A stretch of 33,926 nucleotides of DNA from Paulinella micropora (lineage: Eukaryota; Cercozoa; Imbricatea; Euglyphida). The notes under the pieces are model-generated. The model searched no databases, was not told the origin of the DNA, and saw only the letters and a program-made list of their open reading frames with translations. The stretch is from the NCBI GenBank assembly GCA_009731375.1, contig BJOX01000279.1, positions 394,662-428,587 on the forward strand, in the 5' to 3' direction. Both the position numbers and the translations under genes were made by a program. Shown piece after piece: positions 31,287 to 33,926 of this stretch (position 1 is the stretch's first letter; every line of letters starts with the position of its first letter).

Positions 31287-32725
31287 GTTTGTAGACACGT
31301 TATGCATTTTTTCCCAACGTCGATGGTACCAACTATACTGACCCACACTTCGGCAGAGCTGGCCAAGGAGCACTACCCCCGGTTGCGAGGCTCATTAACA
31401 GAGGCAGAGTTTTGGAGTTTCGTGTGCATCCTTATCAAGATTTCCTTGGCGGGTAGGGGGCGCAGACGGTGCCATTGGTCGAAAACGAGTGAAATGGGCA
31501 TAGATGGGCTACCGGGGGATGATTTTGGGAAGTTAATGGCCTGTAATCGGTTCGATGCNNNNNNNNNNTATCAGTTCGGTGTTGTTGGCAATGCTAACAA
31601 GCGCGCCGTCATTTTTCATCACCATCTGTCCCAGTACAACCTCTTGGTGGAAGCTTTGCAGCAGTGTGGCTTCGGAACAATCGAGCCTGTGTTCTGGTAC
31701 AAGGAGAAGCACAACTACCAGGGACACGTCCAGAAGTGGATCAAGGCAGTGGAGTGTGTCATGGTGGTGTTCTACCCGTCCCAGAGTGCATTTCAGCTCA
31801 ATCTCTCCAGGAACCAGCTTGATCGTCACAACGTTTACTCTGTTGCGGTCCCAACGAAAAAACAGAAAGTCACTGGGAAGCAGGACGAACGAGCCAACGC
31901 TTTTGAAAAACCCACGGAGTTGTCCACACAAATCCTCTCTGATGTTCTTCCCCCGCAGAGCAAGGTGTTGGTTGCTTGCATGGGTTCTGGCTCGGAGATC
32001 ATCGGCGCCCTCCAGGCCAATATGGTCGTCACCGGCTTGGACATCGATGCTGGTCAGGTTCAAAACGCCAAGGATCGCGTCCGCAAGTTTCAGGAGCCTG
32101 GTTCCAAAAAGGGCAGGCCGCCAAAGCAGCTGTGGAAGGAGAGCTCCCTGAGGAGAAGGAGGAGGGAAAAGCAGAAGAGACGGAAGAAGATGACGACGGG
32201 AAGGTCGACGCGGTCCTTCAAAAGAAAGGTTACATTGGAGGGCAAAAGTCTTCTACCCTCGCCAAGTGCTGCGTGTGAGAGGAGAAGTTTGACGTGCGGC
32301 ATTTTGAGAGTGCAGCTTGCCAGAAATGCAACAGCACGGTGCACAAAGGGCCATGGAAGACAGGCGCCAAGCTGAAAGATGGGAGTGATGAGTACGATCA
32401 ATGCGATTACACTTGCGGCGTAGAAGAAGGCGATTGCGACACTCCTTGTCGTGTCTGCGGAGGGTTCCTTCTGCTCCCAACAGTGCTACGACGATTGGCA
32501 TGTCATGATGATGCGTTCGTCTGCCACTCTTCCCGCTGCCACCGAGTAATGCACCTGGATTCGGGCACTGTTTTCGAAATATGCTATATTTTTCGAAAGT
32601 ATGTTTTTCATTACTACTTGAATTGATCGTTTTGTTTCATTGTTTTAATTTTGCCTGAACGATTTCGTGCTTCCGGACAGGTTCAAGACTTTCCTTCTCG
32701 TTTGCACCGGTACTTGCAATTGTAG
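28916..32725 (+). CDS. Putative nuclear DNA methyltransferase gene, multi-exon and interrupted
   Basis: Proposed start ATG GAT GAG CAG GCT AAG|GTCTTC at 28916, spliced in phase 0 to GAGGCCAAG at 29129. Next come a Ser/Pro-rich region with Lys/Arg clusters (PEKKRRMKGKKGTGKN, likely nuclear import), intron 29775-29843, and a helical region. That region is followed by AIVGLHSSHAIQQLHRE and FLGAFENTVADVHRK, which resemble the ParB fold's 'DGxHR..AL' and 'LG...N' segments. Coiled-coil and helical segments follow to ~31182, then a poly-T intron, a gap, the methyltransferase core (31569-32100), an acidic linker and a Cys/His-rich end. The terminal exon 32681-32725 ends TAG. Lesions: TAA at 30002, frame changes near 30500, 30620, 30990 and 32106, TGA at 32276. 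Several are at homopolymers, so draft errors and pseudogenisation are both possible. Confidence 0.5.
29084..29128 (+). other. Possible 45-nt intron with palindrome
   Basis: GTCTG|GTGTTG to CCAAGCAG|GAGGCC, with the palindromic element at 29090-29108, 20 nt before the acceptor. Alternatively one intron runs from 28934 to 29128 and holds three palindrome copies. Confidence 0.45.
29775..29843 (+). other. 69-nt intron carrying the palindrome
   Basis: Donor ATCAAG|GTCAGC (phase 1) and acceptor CTGTGCAG|ACACC. Splicing gives YIK-D-TREKMKEATK in frame. The palindrome ends 19 nt before the acceptor. Confidence 0.75.
29806..29824. repeat. Palindromic intron element, perfect copy
   Basis: AAAAATATGCCATATTTTT inside a clear 69-nt intron. 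Other copies: 17253-17270, 17510-17528, 18743-18760 (one arm decayed), 25716-25734, 27193-27211, 27975-27991 (short arm), 28944-28962 (decayed), 29024-29042, 29090-29108, 32577-32593, 32750-32766 (decayed), and a half copy at 31225-31232. Confidence 0.85.
31183..31294 (+). other. Putative intron with 52-base poly-T
   Basis: CCACAG|GTTTTG to GTTTGTAG|ACACG. Contains AAAATATG (left half of the palindrome) followed directly by 52 T at 31233-31284, as if the right arm had been replaced by an expanded T run. Joining in phase 0 gives one open frame to ~31453. A different frame (31302-31558) is open as far as the gap. Confidence 0.5.
31302..31558 (+). CDS. Fragment resembling the N-terminal part of a piggyBac transposase
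   Basis: Open up to the N gap. Reads LTEAEFWSFVCILIKISL, then CHWSKTSEMGIDGLPGDDFG and KLMACNRFD. The pattern 'lt..Elk.F.gili...' then W, then a 'dfg..M...RF' ending is that of DDE_Tnp_1_7 (piggyBac-like) proteins. No catalytic Asp region is present because the gap follows. A competing frame (31295-31453) is also open and joins the upstream exon in phase, so this call is tentative. Confidence 0.3.
31559..31568. other. Assembly gap (10 N)
   Basis: Ten N of unknown true length. Sequence left of it (piggyBac-like frame) and right of it (methyltransferase) need not be adjacent in the genome. Confidence 0.95.
31569..32278 (+). CDS. DNA N6-adenine/N4-cytosine-type methyltransferase core, 5' part missing
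   Basis: Downstream of the gap the protein reads FWYKEKHNYQGHVQKWIKAV with ECVMVVFYP, the 'vW.K......g...r..E.i++' segment of N6_N4_Mtase proteins. FEKPTELSTQILSDVLPPQ follows ('KP..L...li'), then VLVACMGSGSEIIGALQANM, motif I (FxGxGS type) that binds S-adenosylmethionine, and VTGLDIDAGQ. Motif I after the catalytic region is the permuted order of this class. The DPPY/W catalytic motif should lie in or before the gap and is not visible. A frame change at an A run near 32106 leads into an acidic linker (ELPEEKEEGKAEETEEDDDG) that ends at TGA 32276-32278. Confidence 0.65.
32279..32569 (+). CDS. Cys/His-rich C-terminal domain of the methyltransferase gene
   Basis: In the same frame as the acidic linker, directly after TGA 32276-32278. 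Contains CQKCNSTVHKGPW, CDYTCG, CDTPCRVCGG and CHDDAFVCHSSRCHRVMH: at least four Cys pairs plus His, like a PHD/RING-type or treble-clef zinc module. Upstream of the TGA stand KCCV and downstream EEKF. The family pattern would fit a Cys at the stop. The exon ends at the donor GGGCACT|GTTTTC. Confidence 0.55.
32570..32680 (+). other. 111-nt terminal intron with palindrome
   Basis: Donor ACT|GTTTTCG (phase 0), acceptor TTCCGGACAG|GTTCAAG. The palindrome copy 32577-32593 (AAATATGCTATATTTTT) lies 6 nt after the donor, unlike the other copies near acceptors. The last exon gives VQDFPSRLHRYLQL and a stop. Confidence 0.65.
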
Positions 32726-33129
32726 TGTGTTTGACGACGTCAGTTCCGGAAAATATGTCATAAAAATCACCTGCTCCAGCCAAAATGGCTAGGCTGCACC
32801 GTTTTTCGATGGCTGAAACTGCTTTCATGATATTTTTTTCACGTTTATCCTGGTCAAAACAGAAAATTTTAATACATTACAGATACCCCCCCTTCAATTG
32901 TCATACATTGGCAGGTCCAAGTTTAACCACTGGCTAAAATCACTACAGTTGATTTTTCACTGTTTTTGACCGGTCCGTTAGATTCTCCTCTGCACGACGT
33001 TTCAACTTCATTAACCACTGGCTAAAATCACTACAGTTGATTTTTCACTGTTTTTGACAGGTCAGTAGTATAATATCGTTTTTTTAAGGTCGTTTTTTCG
33101 TGCCTCAAAACGACGCTTTTAAGAACGAT
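32726..33129. other. Intergenic region with direct repeat and nested hairpin
   Basis: A 48-bp sequence starting TTAACCACTGGCTAAAATCA occurs at 32923 and again at 33011 (period 88). Each copy holds the inverted repeat AAAATCA-N7-TGATTTT. A nested hairpin occupies 33075-33129. A decayed palindrome copy lies at 32750-32766. No gene is seen. Confidence 0.7.
33075..33129. terminator. Nested hairpin at the edge of the AT-rich block
   Basis: Outer arms ATCGTT (33075-33080) and AACGAT (33124-33129), middle TTTTTAA/TTTTAA-type pairing, inner arms GTCGTTTT (33089-33096) and AAAACGAC (33107-33114) around a 10-base loop. It could end transcription or mark the end of an inserted element. The type given here is a guess. 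Confidence 0.5.
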
Positions 33130-33249
33130 TCGCCCTTCCTATTGATTTGGCGCACAATCAATACAAGAGCACAAAACACCCCAAAGAGCCCTCCACACGA
33201 GCACTGAGAGAAATATATCGTAAAAGAAAAATTTTTGTCTTTGATATAG

Positions 33250-33466
33250 ATGGAACGCAAACAGAAGAGAGCGGAATATGTAAAGGAAAGAAGAAAACAG
33301 AAATATACATGTGTATGTGGTAAAGTAATAGGGATAACATGAAAAATCAGACTTTCATAGAGACTACTTCGCAGAGAAAGAAGAGGTTATGATAGGAGGA
33401 CATAAAGTTATTCGTATAATTCGTAGAAGCGATGACATGGAAAGATATTATAAAAATCACTCGTGA
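33250..33466 (+). pseudogene. Small virus-like zinc protein, frame-shifted
   Basis: ATG at 33250 gives MERKQKRAEYVKERRKQKYT followed by CVCGKVIGIT and a stop at 33340-33342. A frame one base over, from about 33338, continues as HEKSDFHRDYFAEKEEVMIG to TGA at 33464-33466. Basic helix, then CxCG, then spaced His residues recalls small zinc proteins found in giant viruses, virophages and polinton-like elements. That is a resemblance only. One base change near 33330 would separate the halves. Confidence 0.4.
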
Positions 33467-33491
33467 TTTGTTATAATAATGTTATAAAAAT

Positions 33492-33537
33492 AAAATGTAA
33501 AACCATTTAAAGAAATAAATATTATTGCTTATATAAT
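33492..33537 (+). promoter_or_regulatory. Promoter-like block, copy 1
   Basis: Starts AATGTAAAACCATTTAAAGA and continues AATAAAT, then an A/T-only stretch reaching the ATG at 33538. The first ~28 bases are repeated exactly at copy 2. Confidence 0.65.
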
Positions 33538-33813
33538 ATGTCTTCTATAATGATACAAGCGGACAAGGAATTGAAAGAACTATACAACTCACATTTTCCA
33601 GAAGCATTAGCGGGCGATAGAAGGATTAAGAAATACACTAGAAGAGAAACGCTTCAACGATATAGCAAAGCCTTTAAGTTTTGGGATGAACAGAAAAACA
33701 AAGCATTAGAGGCTCCAACAATGTTGAATATCCACAAATGGCAAATTTGTGAAGAAGCAATCGCACAACTTAAATTAAGGGTGATGATTGTATTAAATAA
33801 TAATTTAATTTAA
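33538..33813 (+). CDS. Hypothetical 91-residue AT-rich gene
   Basis: MSSIMIQADKELKELYNSHF, GDRRIKKYTRRETLQRYSKA, WDEQKNKALEAPTMLNIHKW and a short Leu/Val/Asn tail, stop TAA. It is helical and charged, with strong A/T codon bias unlike genes left of 33.1 kb. It is intronless and lies 71 bp after the previous frame and 48 bp before the next. No family recognised; the compact layout suggests a viral or mobile-element origin. Confidence 0.65.
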   Translation: MSSIMIQADKELKELYNSHFPEALAGDRRIKKYTRRETLQRYSKAFKFWDEQKNKALEAPTMLNIHKWQICEEAIAQLKLRVMIVLNNNLI

Positions 33814-33861
33814 AATGTAAAACCATTTAAAGAAATAAATTATATTACTTATAATATAGAT
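33814..33861 (+). promoter_or_regulatory. Promoter-like block, copy 2
   Basis: Same AATGTAAAACCATTTAAAGA core as copy 1, followed by an A/T stretch (TTATATTACTTATAATATAG) just before the next ATG. It spans nearly the whole space between the two genes. Confidence 0.65.
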
Positions 33862-33926
33862 ATGGGGAGACACAAGAAATATCTCACACCTGAGGACAAA
33901 CGAAAGGCTAACTCCGAAAAGGCGCT
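33862..33926 (+). CDS. Start of a further AT-rich gene, cut by the window end
   Basis: ATG followed by GRHKKYLTPEDKRKANSEKA, open to the end. A basic N-terminus of the form 'GR(x)KKYLTxEDKxxA' recurs in proteins of virus-derived and other eukaryotic mobile elements, but the fragment is too short to assign. Confidence 0.45.
   Translation, partial: MGRHKKYLTPEDKRKANSEKA

Noticed and set aside
17253-32766. The palindrome as a CRISPR-like or tRNA-type feature
   Set aside because: Copies are irregularly spaced, sit in introns on both strands and have no spacer pattern; no tRNA fold is present.

Overview
The window looks like nuclear DNA of a eukaryote, probably a protist or alga. It has GT-AG introns, long microsatellites, two LTR retrotransposons of different superfamilies, and two short assembly gaps of 10 N. 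I cannot name the species from the sequence.

Layout. (1) Positions 1-2758 hold a plus-strand gene for a protein with a TFIIS central domain. It is cut into small exons, and its introns are almost entirely microsatellite. (2) Positions 3654-17231 are a very large, decayed Ty3/Gypsy-type element of about 13.6 kb. It has LTRs of about 0.4 kb, a 1.5 kb leader, an unusual first ORF, RT-RNase H, an integrase, a broken third coding region that opens with a membrane-spanning ORF, a tandem array of structured repeats, a polypurine tract and the 3' LTR. (3) Positions 17232-28165 carry a large minus-strand gene of unknown function. One of its introns was hit by a Ty1/Copia element (18766-25333), flanked by a CAAAC direct repeat. 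That element carries a MYND zinc finger between its Gag and protease regions. (4) From 28247 to 32725 there is a short plus-strand coding fragment, then a plus-strand gene. The gene has a Ser/Lys-rich N-terminus, a region that may be ParB-like, a DNA N6-adenine/N4-cytosine-type methyltransferase core and a Cys/His-rich C-terminus. Poly-T tracts and N gaps interrupt it. (5) The last ~0.8 kb (33130-33926) is AT-rich, compact and intronless, with three small same-strand genes. Two of them are preceded by a nearly identical promoter-like block. This resembles the end of a virus-derived or virus-like mobile element. A nested hairpin and an 88-bp-period direct repeat lie just before it.

The most unusual signal is a short near-perfect palindrome, AAAAATATGNCATATTTTT. 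It recurs about a dozen times between 17.2 and 32.8 kb, on both sides of a head-to-head gene pair. It is absent from the retroelements and from the first gene. Where I can define the intron, the palindrome lies inside it, usually 15-20 nt before the acceptor. Removing the Copia element restores a 64-nt intron with the same design.

Many reading frames in regions 2-4 carry stops or frame changes, several at homopolymers. Some loci may be pseudogenes and some lesions may be draft-sequence errors; the sequence alone cannot separate these.
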